Made by a program: the position numbers and the translations under genes
The notes under the pieces: model-generated
The model's database searches: none
Seen by the model: the letters and a program-made list of their open reading frames with translations, nothing else
What the model was told of the DNA's origin: nothing
Source of the DNA: Sphingomonadaceae bacterium
GTDB taxonomy: Bacteria > Pseudomonadota > Alphaproteobacteria > Sphingomonadales > Sphingomonadaceae
Assembly: GCA_025359685.1 (NCBI GenBank)
Contig: JANYEY010000093.1
Coordinates: 1 to 34,544, forward strand
DNA length: 34,544 nt
Direction: 5' to 3'
Shown: positions 6,552 through 16,498 of the stretch, one piece after another
Layout: each line of letters starts with the position of its first letter
Position numbering within the stretch: position 1 is the stretch's first letter

Positions 6552-9365
6552 TCAGGTCTTTTTCCTGCGGCGGATTTCGGAGCGAACTGACAAGCCGAGC
6601 GCGTCGGCAACCAGTGCGCCCTGTTCGGAAGCATGGCGCGTGGCGAGGCCGGTGGCGGGCGATGCGCTGGCGTTGCGTCCGGCATAGCGCGGGCGGGTGA
6701 CCGGCGCCTTGGCCGCGATCAGCGATTCTTCGATGAACGGTTCGACGAAGAACCACGAACCGTTGTTGCGCGGTTCTTCCTGGCACCAGACCACGTCTTC
6801 GAGGCTAGGCATGCGCGCCAGCCGCGCCGCCAGCGGCTCGCCCGGGAAGGGGTACAGCTGCTCGAGCCGGACGATCTGGGTGTCGGTCATCTCGGCTGCA
6901 TCGCGCGCTTCCATCAAGTCATAGGCAACCTTGCCCGAGCACAGGATCACGCGCTTGGTCTTGGCGTCCTCAGACCCATTGCGGTCCGACAGGATCCGCT
7001 TGAAGTGCGCCTGGCCGATGAACTCCTGCGCTTCGCTCTTCGCCATCGGATGGCGCAGCAACGACTTGGGGCTCATGATCACCAAGGGCTTGCGGAACGG
7101 GCGGTGCATCTGCCGGCGCAGCACGTGAAAGTAGTTGGCCGGGCTGGTGATGTTGCAGACCTGGATATTGTCCTGCGCGCAGAGCTGCAGGAACCGCTCG
7201 AGCCGCGCCGAACTGTGTTCCGGACCCTGACCTTCGTAGCCATGCGGCAACAACAGCACGAGGCCGTTGGCGCGCAGCCACTTCGATTCCGAGCTCGCGA
7301 TATATTGGTCGATGATGATCTGCGCGCCGTTGGCAAAATCGCCGAACTGCGCTTCCCACAGCACCAGGCTCTTGGGATCGGCGCTGGCATAGCCGTATTC
7401 GAAGCCAAGCACGCCGTATTCTGAAAGCGTGCTGTCGTGCACTTCGAACCGCCCATGCGGCACGGTCGAGAGCGGCACATACTTATGCTCATCGGTCTGG
7501 TCGACCCACACCGCGTGTCGTTGGCTGAAGGTGCCGCGGCCCGAATCCTGGCCCGACAGGCGCACGTTGAAACCTTCCGAACACAGGCTGCCGAACGCCA
7601 GCGCCTCGCCCGTCGCCCAATCGAACCCGGCGCCGCTGGTGAACATCTCGCGCTTGGCGTCGAGCACCCGGCCGAGCGTCTTGTGGATGGTCAGGCCTTC
7701 GGGGACCGTGGTCAGCGTGCGGCCGAGACTGTCGAACAGCTTGGCCTCGATCCCGGTGTGGATGTTGCGCCGCGCGGTTTCGGGGTCGGCGGGCTTGTTG
7801 AGCCCGGTCCAGCGCCCGGCGAACCAGTCGGCCTCATTGGCCTTGTAGCCCTTCGACGCTTCAAACTCAGCCTCAAGCACCGCGACGAAGCGCATCGCTT
7901 CTTCGTCGGCCCAATCCTTGCCGATCACGCCTTGCTCGGTCAGCCGCGCGGAATATAGCGCGCTGACCGGCGGATGGGCGCGGATCTTCTGGTACATCAG
8001 CGGCTGGGTGAAGCCGGGCTCGTCGCCCTCATTGTGGCCGAAGCGGCGATAGCACCACATGTCGACCACGATATCGCGCCCGAAGGTCTGGCGGTAATCG
8101 ATCGCGAGCTTGCAGGCGAAGGTCACCGCTTCGGGATCGTCGCCGTTGATGTGGATGATCGGGGCCTGGATGCCCTTGGCTACGTCCGACGGGTAAGGCG
8201 AGCCGCGCGAAAACTGCGGGCTGGTGGTGAAACCGATCTGGTTGTTGATCACGAAGTGGATGCACCCGCCGGTGTTGTAACCCTTGACGCCGGAGAATCC
8301 GAAGCATTCCCACACGATGCCCTGGCCCGCGAAAGCCGCATCGCCGTGTATCAGCACGGGCAGCACGGTCTTGTGCTTGTCCTTGCCGATATCGTCACGG
8401 AACACCTGCTGCGCGCGGGCCTTGCCCAGCACGATCGGGTCCACCGTTTCGAGGTGGCTGGGGTTGGGGACCAGGCTCATGTGCACCTTGATCCCGTCAA
8501 ATTCACGGTCGGTGCTGGTGCCGAGGTGATACTTGACGTCGCCCGATCCGCCGACGTCCTCGGGGTTGGCGGTGCCGCCCGAAAATTCGTGGAAGATCAC
8601 GCGGTATGGCTTGGCCAGCACGTTCGCGAGCACGTTGAGGCGGCCGCGGTGGGCCATGCCGTAGACGATCTCTTTAACCCCGCGCGAGCCGCCGTACTTG
8701 ATCACTGCCTCAAGCGCCGGGATCATCGATTCGCCGCCATCGAGCCCGAAGCGCTTGGTCCCGACGTACTTGCGGCCGAGGAACTTTTCGTACTGCTCGC
8801 CGCGGATCACCGCACCGAGGATCGCCTTCTTGCCCTCAGGGGTAAAGTCAATCGACTTGTCGCCGCCCTCGATCCGGTCCTGCAGGAAGCGGCGTTCCTC
8901 CACGTCGGAAATGTGCATGTATTCAAGGCCGACCTTGCCGCAATAGTTGCGCTTCAGGATATCGACCAGCTCGCGCACCGTGGACCATTGAAGCCCCAGC
9001 GTGCCGCCGAGGTAAACCTTGCGGTCAAGCGCCGCGCCCGAAAATCCGTGGTATTCGGGGCTGAGATCGACCGGCAATTCCTGCTTGGCGAGGCCGAGTG
9101 GATCGAGATCGGCGGCAAGGTGCCCGCGCACGCGATAGGTGCGCACCAGCATCATCGCGCGGATCGAATCTCCCGCGGCTTCCTCGATCCCTTTGGCGTC
9201 GATCGGTGCACCGGCTTTCGCCGCGGCAGCCTTGATCGCCACCTGCATCGCGGTGGGGTCCATCGCTTGCGTGAAGTCGTCTTCCGCAGTGCGCCAGTTT
9301 GGGCGCGCCCATGACGGACCCGGTTGGGGGTCGTGTGGGAGGAAATCGTGAAGTTCGTTACCCAT
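6552..9365 (-). CDS. odhA: 2-oxoglutarate dehydrogenase E1 component
   Basis: About 937-aa ThDP-dependent E1 subunit that decarboxylates 2-oxoglutarate and succinylates the E2 lipoyl arm. It starts with the typical short E2-contact segment (NELHDFL...GPSWARPNW). It contains YGMAHRGRLNVLANVL, the HGDAAFAGQGIVWE and GCIHFVINNQIGFTT cofactor-binding stretch, and a C-terminal transketolase-like half with LLPHGYEGQGPEHSSAR and WCQEEPRNNGSW. I prefer the ATG at 9365, because AGGA lies 8 nt before it; the ATG at 9374 (940 aa) is in frame but has no spaced ribosome-binding site. It is 12 nt from odhB, and its start is 62-71 nt from the sucD stop. Family length is normal and no damage was seen. Confidence 0.97.
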   Translation of the reverse strand: MGNELHDFLPHDPQPGPSWARPNWRTAEDDFTQAMDPTAMQVAIKAAAAKAGAPIDAKGIEEAAGDSIRAMMLVRTYRVRGHLAADLDPLGLAKQELPVDLSPEYHGFSGAALDRKVYLGGTLGLQWSTVRELVDILKRNYCGKVGLEYMHISDVEERRFLQDRIEGGDKSIDFTPEGKKAILGAVIRGEQYEKFLGRKYVGTKRFGLDGGESMIPALEAVIKYGGSRGVKEIVYGMAHRGRLNVLANVLAKPYRVIFHEFSGGTANPEDVGGSGDVKYHLGTSTDREFDGIKVHMSLVPNPSHLETVDPIVLGKARAQQVFRDDIGKDKHKTVLPVLIHGDAAFAGQGIVWECFGFSGVKGYNTGGCIHFVINNQIGFTTSPQFSRGSPYPSDVAKGIQAPIIHINGDDPEAVTFACKLAIDYRQTFGRDIVVDMWCYRRFGHNEGDEPGFTQPLMYQKIRAHPPVSALYSARLTEQGVIGKDWADEEAMRFVAVLEAEFEASKGYKANEADWFAGRWTGLNKPADPETARRNIHTGIEAKLFDSLGRTLTTVPEGLTIHKTLGRVLDAKREMFTSGAGFDWATGEALAFGSLCSEGFNVRLSGQDSGRGTFSQRHAVWVDQTDEHKYVPLSTVPHGRFEVHDSTLSEYGVLGFEYGYASADPKSLVLWEAQFGDFANGAQIIIDQYIASSESKWLRANGLVLLLPHGYEGQGPEHSSARLERFLQLCAQDNIQVCNITSPANYFHVLRRQMHRPFRKPLVIMSPKSLLRHPMAKSEAQEFIGQAHFKRILSDRNGSEDAKTKRVILCSGKVAYDLMEARDAAEMTDTQIVRLEQLYPFPGEPLAARLARMPSLEDVVWCQEEPRNNGSWFFVEPFIEESLIAAKAPVTRPRYAGRNASASPATGLATRHASEQGALVADALGLSVRSEIRRRKKT

Positions 9366-9436
9366 GCTGGTCATCCTGGGGAGAAAATGTTGCAGTTCCG
9401 GGCCAATGCGACCTGCGCATTAGCCCGGAGCCGCGA

Positions 9437-10327
9437 TCAGGCGAGTTCCTTGAGCAGCGCGTCTAGCGTGGTGCCAAGTTCGCTGGGTGAATTCGAAACG
9501 CGGATGCCCGCAGCTTCCATCGCCGCGATCTTGTCTTCGGCGCCGCCCTGACCGCCAGAGACGATCGCTCCGGCATGGCCCATGCGGCGGCCCGGAGGCG
9601 CGGTGAGCCCGGCGATGAACCCGACCATCGGCTTCTTGCGCCCGCGCGCGGCTTCGTCGCGAAGGAACTGCGCGGCTTCTTCTTCGGCCGAGCCGCCGAT
9701 TTCGCCGATCATGATGATCGACTTGGTCGCATCGTCGGCGAGGAACAGCTCGAGCATGTCGATGAAGTTGGTCCCGTTGACCGGATCGCCGCCGATCCCG
9801 ACCGCAGTGGTCTGGCCAAGCCCGATCTGGGTGGTCTGGAACACGGCTTCATAGGTCAGCGTGCCCGAGCGCGAGACCACACCGACCGACCCGGCCTTGA
9901 AGATCGAACCGGGCATGATCCCGATCTTGCATTCGTTGGGGGTGAGCACGCCGGGGCAGTTGGGGCCGATCAGGCGGCTGGTGGTGCCGACAAGCGCGCG
10001 CTTGACCCGGACCATGTCGAGCACCGGGATGCCTTCGGTGATGCACACGATCAGCTCGATCCCGGCGTCGATCGCCTCAAGGATCGCATCGGCCGCGCCC
10101 GGAGGCGGGACGTAGATGCAGCTGGCGGTTGCGCCGGTAGCGGCGCGCGCTTCGGCCACAGAGTCGAATTGCGGCAGCCCGATGTGGACCTGCCCGCCTT
10201 TGCCCGGCGTAACCCCCGCCACCATCTGCGTCCCGTAATCGAGCGCGGCCTGGGTGTGAAAGCTGCCGGTCGCGCCGGTCATGCCCTGGGTGATGACCTT
10301 GGTGGCCTTGTTGATCAGGATGGACAT
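9437..10327 (-). CDS. sucD: Succinate-CoA ligase, alpha subunit
   Basis: 296-aa alpha subunit of succinyl-CoA synthetase. It makes ATP or GTP from succinyl-CoA together with the beta subunit SucC. Seen in sequence: the CoA-binding N-terminal segment [20 protein letters not shown], the [17 protein letters not shown] motif, [14 protein letters not shown], and the phosphohistidine loop [14 protein letters not shown] (His about 253). The ATG at 10327 has GAGG nine bases upstream; the in-frame ATG at 10342 adds MRLFD without a better site. The odhA gene follows after about 70 nt. The beta-subunit gene sucC, its usual neighbour, is not next to it or elsewhere in the window. The product needs that partner to work, so sucC is expected elsewhere on the chromosome. 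Confidence 0.96.
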   Translation of the reverse strand: MSILINKATKVITQGMTGATGSFHTQAALDYGTQMVAGVTPGKGGQVHIGLPQFDSVAEARAATGATASCIYVPPPGAADAILEAIDAGIELIVCITEGIPVLDMVRVKRALVGTTSRLIGPNCPGVLTPNECKIGIMPGSIFKAGSVGVVSRSGTLTYEAVFQTTQIGLGQTTAVGIGGDPVNGTNFIDMLELFLADDATKSIIMIGEIGGSAEEEAAQFLRDEAARGRKKPMVGFIAGLTAPPGRRMGHAGAIVSGGQGGAEDKIAAMEAAGIRVSNSPSELGTTLDALLKELA

Positions 10328-10369
10328 ATCAAAAAGCCTCAATCTTTAAATAGTGGGGTCGGTTCGCCG

Positions 10370-11712
<1,343 letters not shown>

Positions 11713-11726
11713 TCAGGCAATATCTT

Positions 11727-11741
11727 TGCGAATAGTTCTCA
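11727..11741. promoter_or_regulatory. Fur-like palindromic box upstream of mdh
   Basis: TGCGAATAGTTCTCA fits the 7-1-7 Fur pattern (TGATAAT-N-ATTATCA) at most positions. It lies inside a longer imperfect palindrome, flanked by TTGC on the left and GCAA on the right (11726-11748). The surrounding 40 bases are AT-rich, unlike the rest of the region, as expected for a promoter. It is about 160 nt upstream of mdh on the minus strand and just after the end of the 101-aa gene. The regulator and the regulated gene are inference. Confidence 0.45.
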
Positions 11742-11762
11742 ATTGCAATAACGTTTGTTTTT

Positions 11763-12068
11763 TTAGCGTCCGATCCGCTTGGCCAAGCCCCGCGCCCGCC
11801 GCGCATCCAGCGCGTGGCAGATCTCAAGCCAGTGGGCCGACCCGGCCGCATCACCCAAGGCCGCCGCCGCTGCTGCCCGTTCGCCCGCATCCTCCGCCGC
11901 GCGCAGGCCGTGTTCGGCAAAGTGCAGCAGGGCATTGCGCAGCACCTGGTCGCGCTGCGGCACGTCGCCGTTATCGTTGGCAGGGGCACGGCTGATCCGG
12001 GCTAGTCTCGCGCGGCTGAGGGTAACCGGAGCGTGGAGGGGGCTGGCGGCGGCGTAGCGGATGGTCAT
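11763..12068 (-). CDS. Small conserved-looking hypothetical protein
   Basis: 101-aa soluble protein, Ala- and Arg-rich, with no signal peptide or membrane segment. The N-terminal third is basic (SRARLARISRAP), followed by NDNGDVPQRDQVLRNALLHFAEHGLRAAEDAGERA and a final helix WLEICHALDARRARGLAKRI. The pattern VPQRDQVLR..L..FAEHGL..A resembles small hypothetical proteins I associate with sphingomonads, but I cannot name a family or function. It stands alone between mdh and the SleB-type hydrolase, both on the same strand. A perfect 18-bp palindrome lies 37 nt before its start codon and could be its operator. An overlapping reading frame in another register exists but has lower-complexity sequence and was discarded. 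Confidence 0.6.
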   Translation of the reverse strand: MTIRYAAASPLHAPVTLSRARLARISRAPANDNGDVPQRDQVLRNALLHFAEHGLRAAEDAGERAAAAAALGDAAGSAHWLEICHALDARRARGLAKRIGR

Positions 12069-12104
12069 TCAGGGGGCCTGCGACTTGTTATCGTTGCCCA
12101 TGCT

Positions 12105-12122
12105 TTAGCGTGGCCACGCTAA
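12105..12122. promoter_or_regulatory. Perfect 18-bp palindrome, candidate operator
   Basis: TTAGCGTGGCCACGCTAA is a perfect, loopless inverted repeat in the 106-nt gap between the SleB-type gene (stop at 12175) and the 101-aa gene (start at 12068). There is no T-run after it on either strand, so an intrinsic terminator is unlikely. A dimeric transcription-factor site in front of the 101-aa gene is the better reading. The binding protein is unknown. Confidence 0.4.
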
Positions 12123-12174
12123 GCCTTGGTTCGCTGCTATGGTTGCTGCAAGTTTACCAAACCAGTCCCGGCGC

Positions 12175-13329
12175 TTACCCGCCCGGCTGATTGATCCACT
12201 GGCCGGAGCCTTCGTACTCCGGTTTTACCCCGTGATTGCCGGGCAGCGCCTCGCCGCTATATTGTTTGTCGCCGCCGCGGTTTTGCACTTCGCTGGAATA
12301 GCGCGGCGCGGGGCCGGGCGTGGCGGGCGCGCCCGTTACTGCGCCGCCGGTGCCGGCCGGCACGCCGCCCTGTGCGGTCTTGAAGCCGCTGTCATAGGCC
12401 CGCTGCAGCGCCAGCGGATCGAGCGCCGGATCGGACAGCTTGTCGGCCTTGGCATCGCGGGGATGCGGCGCGGCGAGTGGTTCGCCGCCCTGATAGGCGA
12501 AGCGGAAGGTGCTGGCCTCACCCGCGCGGCCCATCAGGCTGTAGAAGCGGTGCGCGCCAATGGTGGTGATGAAGTGCAGGCTGGGCGCCCAGTACGGATG
12601 CACCGCATTGGTGTGGTAATGCGTGGCGAGTCCTACTGTGCTTTCGACATAGCCCGACAGTGCCTGATCGGCGACTTGCCGCGCGCGTTCCCAGAAGAAT
12701 TTGCTCGGCACCCGGGCCAGGCTGCCATCGCAAGTGAAACTAAACTGGCACCCGGTGCTGCGCTCGCTGCCCTGGTAGACTACGCCGCACACCGTGTTGG
12801 GGAAGCTGGGATGAGCCACCCGGTTCAGCACCACTTGCGCCACCGCGCGCTGGCCCTGGTCGGGCTCGCTCGCGGCTTCATAATAGACCGCGGCGGTCAG
12901 ACACTCGACCGCGCGGCTGCGATCGACGCCTGAATTGTCGATCCGCATCGCCCGCGCAATTGGCCCATCGCCGATCCCCAGCGCGACGAGATCGATTCCT
13001 TCGCTGCCTTGCGCATCGGCGCCGGGGAGCTGCTCGGTCGGGGCGATGTAATAGTAGGCTGAGCCCGGGAAACTGCCGCCGGGCTGTTCGAACGGCATCG
13101 GATCGACGCTCAATTGCGCATCGCCCGCATCGCCGATCCCGAGCGCACGCCACTGGGCCGGTGCGGCGAGCGCCGGCACCGCCACCGCCGCCAGCAGGAC
13201 CAGCAGGACCCGCCGCCCGCGATGCCGCCGCGCCCGCCGCGTTCCCAGCGTGGGCACGCGCTCACGGCGCAGCCGCAACGCGCAATCGCGCGGGCGGGGC
13301 TCGTAGGGCAAGGTGGGCAGAAGCTTCAT
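12175..13329 (-). CDS. SleB-type cell wall hydrolase, membrane-anchored
   Basis: 384-aa envelope protein with a hydrolase_2 (SleB-like) domain, a lytic-transglycosylase-type peptidoglycan hydrolase family. Layout: a basic, Arg-rich cytoplasmic N-terminus (about 1-40); one hydrophobic segment VLLVLLAAVAVPALAA (about 41-56) acting as signal or anchor; a low-complexity periplasmic stretch; the catalytic domain (about 143-260) beginning CLTAAVYYEAASEPDQGQRAVAQVVLNRV, with the predicted catalytic Glu in YYEA and a Cys pair around QFSFTCDG; then a Gly/Pro-rich C-terminal tail. The start is the ATG at 13329 (MKLLPTLPYE) with AAGGA before it; the open frame to 13401 lacks such support. It is divergent from the B12-uptake operon and separated from it by the riboswitch region. 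In Gram-negatives this family acts in wall remodelling, not spore germination. Confidence 0.88.
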   Translation of the reverse strand: MKLLPTLPYEPRPRDCALRLRRERVPTLGTRRARRHRGRRVLLVLLAAVAVPALAAPAQWRALGIGDAGDAQLSVDPMPFEQPGGSFPGSAYYYIAPTEQLPGADAQGSEGIDLVALGIGDGPIARAMRIDNSGVDRSRAVECLTAAVYYEAASEPDQGQRAVAQVVLNRVAHPSFPNTVCGVVYQGSERSTGCQFSFTCDGSLARVPSKFFWERARQVADQALSGYVESTVGLATHYHTNAVHPYWAPSLHFITTIGAHRFYSLMGRAGEASTFRFAYQGGEPLAAPHPRDAKADKLSDPALDPLALQRAYDSGFKTAQGGVPAGTGGAVTGAPATPGPAPRYSSEVQNRGGDKQYSGEALPGNHGVKPEYEGSGQWINQPGG

Positions 13330-13488
13330 TCGTTCCTTACGCTGGTCACGCGCCTTCGCGCGTAAGCCCCGTTCGCTGGTTTGCGCCATCGGCCAGAACA
13401 CGCCGTGCCGCAGCGGGACATCCTCGCGGATAGTCCTAACGGGTTAAGATTGGCCCAACTTGCCTCTTCTCAAGGGCGCGCGTAGAGG

Positions 13489-13690
13489 CCGGATTGTGTC
13501 ATGGGTTGTCCGGCCCATTCTCCGCGCAAGCGGAAAAGAACGCCGGGCCTAAGAGGGAAGGGGGTGTGATGCCTCCGCTGCCCCCGCAACTGTGACCGGG
13601 GAGTGCCGCTCCATCATGCCACTGGTCTTCGGACCGGGAAGGCGGGGTTGGCATGACGATCCGGGAGCCAGGAGACCTGCCGATGACCGT
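13489..13690 (+). promoter_or_regulatory. Cobalamin riboswitch (aptamer)
   Basis: The 464-nt gap 13330-13793 holds this element. Conserved blocks are in order: CCTAAGAGGGAAGGGGGTG; GCCCCCGCAACTGTGACCGG (about 13579-13598); ATGCCACTGG (about 13616-13625); CCGGGAAGGCGGGG; and the B12 box GGAGCCAGGAGACCTGCC (about 13663-13680). This is the standard adenosylcobalamin aptamer that shuts off B12-uptake genes when the vitamin is plentiful. The ends given are approximate because the outer helix was not resolved. It sits on the leader of btuB, whose start is about 105 nt downstream. The remaining part, 13330-13488, is the divergent promoter region; no gene was seen in it. Confidence 0.95.
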
Positions 13691-13726
13691 CGTTCCGCAG
13701 CCGGGCGGGGTGTACCGGGTGCAAGC

Positions 13727-13785
13727 AGGGTCTCGCGAATTCGTGCGAGCCCTCCGCCTTGAACGGCATTCGTTCAAGTTGGAGG
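13727..13785 (+). promoter_or_regulatory. btuB: Riboswitch expression platform: SD-sequestering hairpin and competitor
   Basis: The Shine-Dalgarno GGAGG (13781-13785) can pair with CCTCC (13751-13755), extended by CTTGAAC (13758-13764) pairing with GTTCAAG (13772-13778). This buries the ribosome-binding site. A competing stem pairs AGGG-T-CTCGC (13727-13736) with GCGAGCCCT (13745-13753) and uses part of the same CCTCC. The two folds are mutually exclusive, as in a translational on/off switch; which one cobalamin favours is inferred from the family. Confidence 0.7.
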
Positions 13786-13793
13786 AATGTTGC

Positions 13794-15683
13794 GTGAAGT
13801 ATTTGTTATTGTTAAGTTGTTCGCTGGTTGTGGCTTCGCCTGCCTGGGCGCAGGGGCCGAAGCCAACGACCTCTGCCAGCGCGGTCCTTTGCGATGAGGA
13901 CGGCGGCAGTTGCGGCAACGTCGATGGCGTGAGGGCTCTGCCGGATGATGAGATCACGGTAACCGCTACTGGTCTGTGGGAACGCCGAGATAAAATCGGC
14001 CAATCCATCTCGGTAATTACTGCAGACGATTTGCAGGCCGTCCAAGGCCCCGACCTGACCCGCTCGCTCGAACGCCTGCCCGGCGTCTCGCTTGCCCGCA
14101 GCGGTGGGCTCGGCAGCCAGACCAGCCTGTTCGTGCGCGGAGCCAATTCGGAGCAATTGCTGGTTCTGATCGACGGCGTGCGGGTCGAGGATACCGCCGC
14201 ACCATCGGGCGGCTTCGATCTCGGCACGCTGCTCTCGGGCGGGATCACCCGGATCGAGCTACTGCGCGGATCGAACAGCCTCGCCTGGGGATCGGACGCG
14301 ATTGGCGGGGTGCTCGCGGTTACCACCGACACCGGCTCCGGCGCGCGTGGCAGCATCGAATATGGCGCGCACGATACGCTTGACGCCAATGGCAGCCTTG
14401 GCCTCATTGGCGAGCGCTATGACCTCGGCCTGTCCGGCGGTTACACGCATAGCGACGGCATTTCGGCCTTTGCTGGCGGCAGCGAGGCCGATCCGTTCCG
14501 CCAGTGGCACGTCAATGCCCGGGCCTCGGCCAATCTGACCAGCGAGCTCAAACTGGTCGCCGCCGGGCGCTATGCCGGTAGCAAGATCGATTTCGACGGC
14601 TATCCCGCGCCGACCTATTCGGTCTTTGCCGATACGCCCGAATATCAGACCACCCGGCAGGCCTCGGGCCGGACCGGGCTGGAATACAGCGGCAACGGAA
14701 TTCAGCTGAGCGCAGGCGTCGCCATGTCTGACACTCGCCGCGCCTATTACGACCCGACGTATGGCAGCGCGCCCAATTTCAACACCATTGGCCGTTCGGT
14801 CCACGCGGACCTGACCGGCCGCGCCGACCTTGCCGAGCACTGGCGCCTCGACTTTGGCGGCGATGCCGACTGGTCGCGGTTCTCAACCACCTTCGACCCG
14901 CGCCAGACCACGCGGATTATCGGCGCCCATGCTTTGCTCGGTTATCACGGAGATCGGCTCAATCTCACCGCCGGGGCGCGGATCGATGACCATGACCGAT
15001 TTGGCAGCCACACCACTCTGGGCGCAAACGGCAGCTTCGATCTGGGCCACGGCTGGCGGCTGCGCGGATCGTGGGGGCAGGGGTTCAAAGCACCGACCTT
15101 GGCGCAGCTCTATGGTTATGGCGGCAACACTGCGCTCAAACCCGAAACCAGCGAAGCGTTCGATGCCGGGATCGAGCTGGGTGACCGCAACGCCCGGTTC
15201 CATCTCGCCGCCACCGCATTCCGCCGCGATAGCCGCGACCTGATCGATTACTCCACCGGCTATTTCAATGTGAGCCGCGCCCGTGCGCAGGGCGTGGAGC
15301 TGGAAGGCTCGGCGCAGATCGACGACAATTTCACCGTCTCCGCCGCCTATACCTACCTTGAGGCGACCAACCGCAGCACCGGCAAAGATCTCGCCCGCCG
15401 CCCGCGCAATCTGGTGAGCGTCTCGGCTGACTGGACCACGCCGCTGCAAGGCCTGAAGCTGGGTGCCGACGTGCGGATGGTCAGCGACAGTTTCGATGAT
15501 CGCGGCAACTTCACCCGGCTCGATGGCTACGGCCTGCTGACCCTGCGCGCCTCTGTACCGCTGAGCGAGCATTTCGAGCTCTATGGCCGGGTGGAGAATG
15601 TGACCGACGCGGCGTATCAGACCGTTGCTGGTTACGGCACTTATGGCCGTTCGGCTTATGGCGGGGTTAGGGTGAAGTGGTGA
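13794..15683 (+). CDS. btuB: TonB-dependent vitamin B12 outer-membrane receptor
   Basis: 629-aa outer-membrane receptor of the BtuB type that imports cobalamin using TonB energy. The GTG at 13794 is the start: GGAGG is 8 nt upstream and the codons that follow encode a signal peptide (KYLLLLSCSLVVASPAWAQ, about 2-20). A 30-residue spacer with CDEDGGSC precedes the TonB box DEITVTATG (52-60). The plug domain follows (SISVITADDL...LPGVSL...VRGANSEQLLVLIDGVRVED), then a 22-strand-type barrel with repeated aromatic-ended strands, ending VENVTDAAYQTVAGYGTYGRSAYGGVRVKW. The final residue is Trp where Phe is usual. It is the first gene of the riboswitch-controlled operon and overlaps btuF by 4 nt. 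Related receptors can carry other substrates, but the riboswitch makes cobalamin the clear choice. Confidence 0.95.
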   Translation: MKYLLLLSCSLVVASPAWAQGPKPTTSASAVLCDEDGGSCGNVDGVRALPDDEITVTATGLWERRDKIGQSISVITADDLQAVQGPDLTRSLERLPGVSLARSGGLGSQTSLFVRGANSEQLLVLIDGVRVEDTAAPSGGFDLGTLLSGGITRIELLRGSNSLAWGSDAIGGVLAVTTDTGSGARGSIEYGAHDTLDANGSLGLIGERYDLGLSGGYTHSDGISAFAGGSEADPFRQWHVNARASANLTSELKLVAAGRYAGSKIDFDGYPAPTYSVFADTPEYQTTRQASGRTGLEYSGNGIQLSAGVAMSDTRRAYYDPTYGSAPNFNTIGRSVHADLTGRADLAEHWRLDFGGDADWSRFSTTFDPRQTTRIIGAHALLGYHGDRLNLTAGARIDDHDRFGSHTTLGANGSFDLGHGWRLRGSWGQGFKAPTLAQLYGYGGNTALKPETSEAFDAGIELGDRNARFHLAATAFRRDSRDLIDYSTGYFNVSRARAQGVELEGSAQIDDNFTVSAAYTYLEATNRSTGKDLARRPRNLVSVSADWTTPLQGLKLGADVRMVSDSFDDRGNFTRLDGYGLLTLRASVPLSEHFELYGRVENVTDAAYQTVAGYGTYGRSAYGGVRVKW

Positions 15684-16498
15684 ACCGCTGGGCGCCGTCG
15701 ATCGCACTGGCGCTCGCGGCCTGCGCCGCAGCGCCCGCGCGTGAGACGGTGGCCACCACTATCGTCAGCCTCAATCCCTGCACCGATGCGATCTTGGCGG
15801 AGGTGGCCGATCCGCAGCAGATCGCCGCGCTATCGAGCTACAGCAGCGATCCGGCGGCCAGTTCGATGGATGTCACCAAGGCACGGCGGTTTCGCAGCGT
15901 CAGCGGCTCGGCTGAGGAAGTCGCGGCGCTTCGGCCCGCATTGGTGATTGGCAGCACCTTCACCGACCCGGCGGCGCGCTCGGCCTTTGACCAGATGGGG
16001 CTGCGCTTTGCGGCATTCGGCGCCGCGAGTACGGTCGAAGAGAGCAAGGCGCAGGTGCGCGAGATCGCCATGCTGGCCGGGCATCCTGAGCGCGGCGAGC
16101 TGCTCAACGCGCAAATCGACGCTGCCTTGGCGCAGGCCGCGCCGCCGCCGGGCCCGCTGGTGCCCGCGATCGTCTGGCAATCGGGCGGCATGGTTCCGGG
16201 CCAGGGAACGCTGATCGCCGACCTGCTCGCCCGCACCGGGTTCACCAATGCCTCTGCGCTGCGCGGATTGAATCAGGCCGACCTGCTCCCGCTTGAACAG
16301 CTGCTCGCCGCGCCGCCGCGGGTGATTTTCACCGCGGGCAATCCGCTGGCGAACGAGGACCGCATGCTTGCCCATCCGGCGCTGCGCGCGCTGTCCGGCA
16401 CCGTGCGCGCCCCGCTCAACCCGGCGCTGCTGTGGTGCGGCGGGCCGAGCATCCCGCGTACCGTGGCACGGCTTGCGCAAGTGCGGCGCGCGCTGTGA
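15680..16498 (+). CDS. btuF: Cobalamin ABC transporter substrate-binding protein
   Basis: 272-aa periplasmic binding protein that hands B12 to the BtuCD permease. It starts at the GTG that overlaps the btuB stop (GTGA), with a hydrophobic export signal VNRWAPSIALALAACAAAPA. The LAAC could be a lipobox, giving either a lipoprotein or a cleaved soluble protein. The mature part has the class III binding-protein layout: TTIVSLNPCTDAILAEVAD near the N-terminus, EEVAALRPALVIGS, a long linking helix (STVEESKAQVREIAMLAGH), and a second lobe with the IVWQSGGMVPGQGTLIADLL and PLEQLLAAPPRVIFTAG stretches. The length is normal for this group. Its stop overlaps the GTG start of btuC by 4 nt. Confidence 0.92.
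   Translation: MNRWAPSIALALAACAAAPARETVATTIVSLNPCTDAILAEVADPQQIAALSSYSSDPAASSMDVTKARRFRSVSGSAEEVAALRPALVIGSTFTDPAARSAFDQMGLRFAAFGAASTVEESKAQVREIAMLAGHPERGELLNAQIDAALAQAAPPPGPLVPAIVWQSGGMVPGQGTLIADLLARTGFTNASALRGLNQADLLPLEQLLAAPPRVIFTAGNPLANEDRMLAHPALRALSGTVRAPLNPALLWCGGPSIPRTVARLAQVRRAL

Noticed and set aside
7974..9314. 446-aa plus-strand frame
   Set aside because: Antisense shadow of odhA, with no motif or export signal of its own.
13330..13488. Possible extra gene between the SleB-type hydrolase and the riboswitch
   Set aside because: The open frames here are continuations of the hydrolase frame or shadows; none has a ribosome-binding site.
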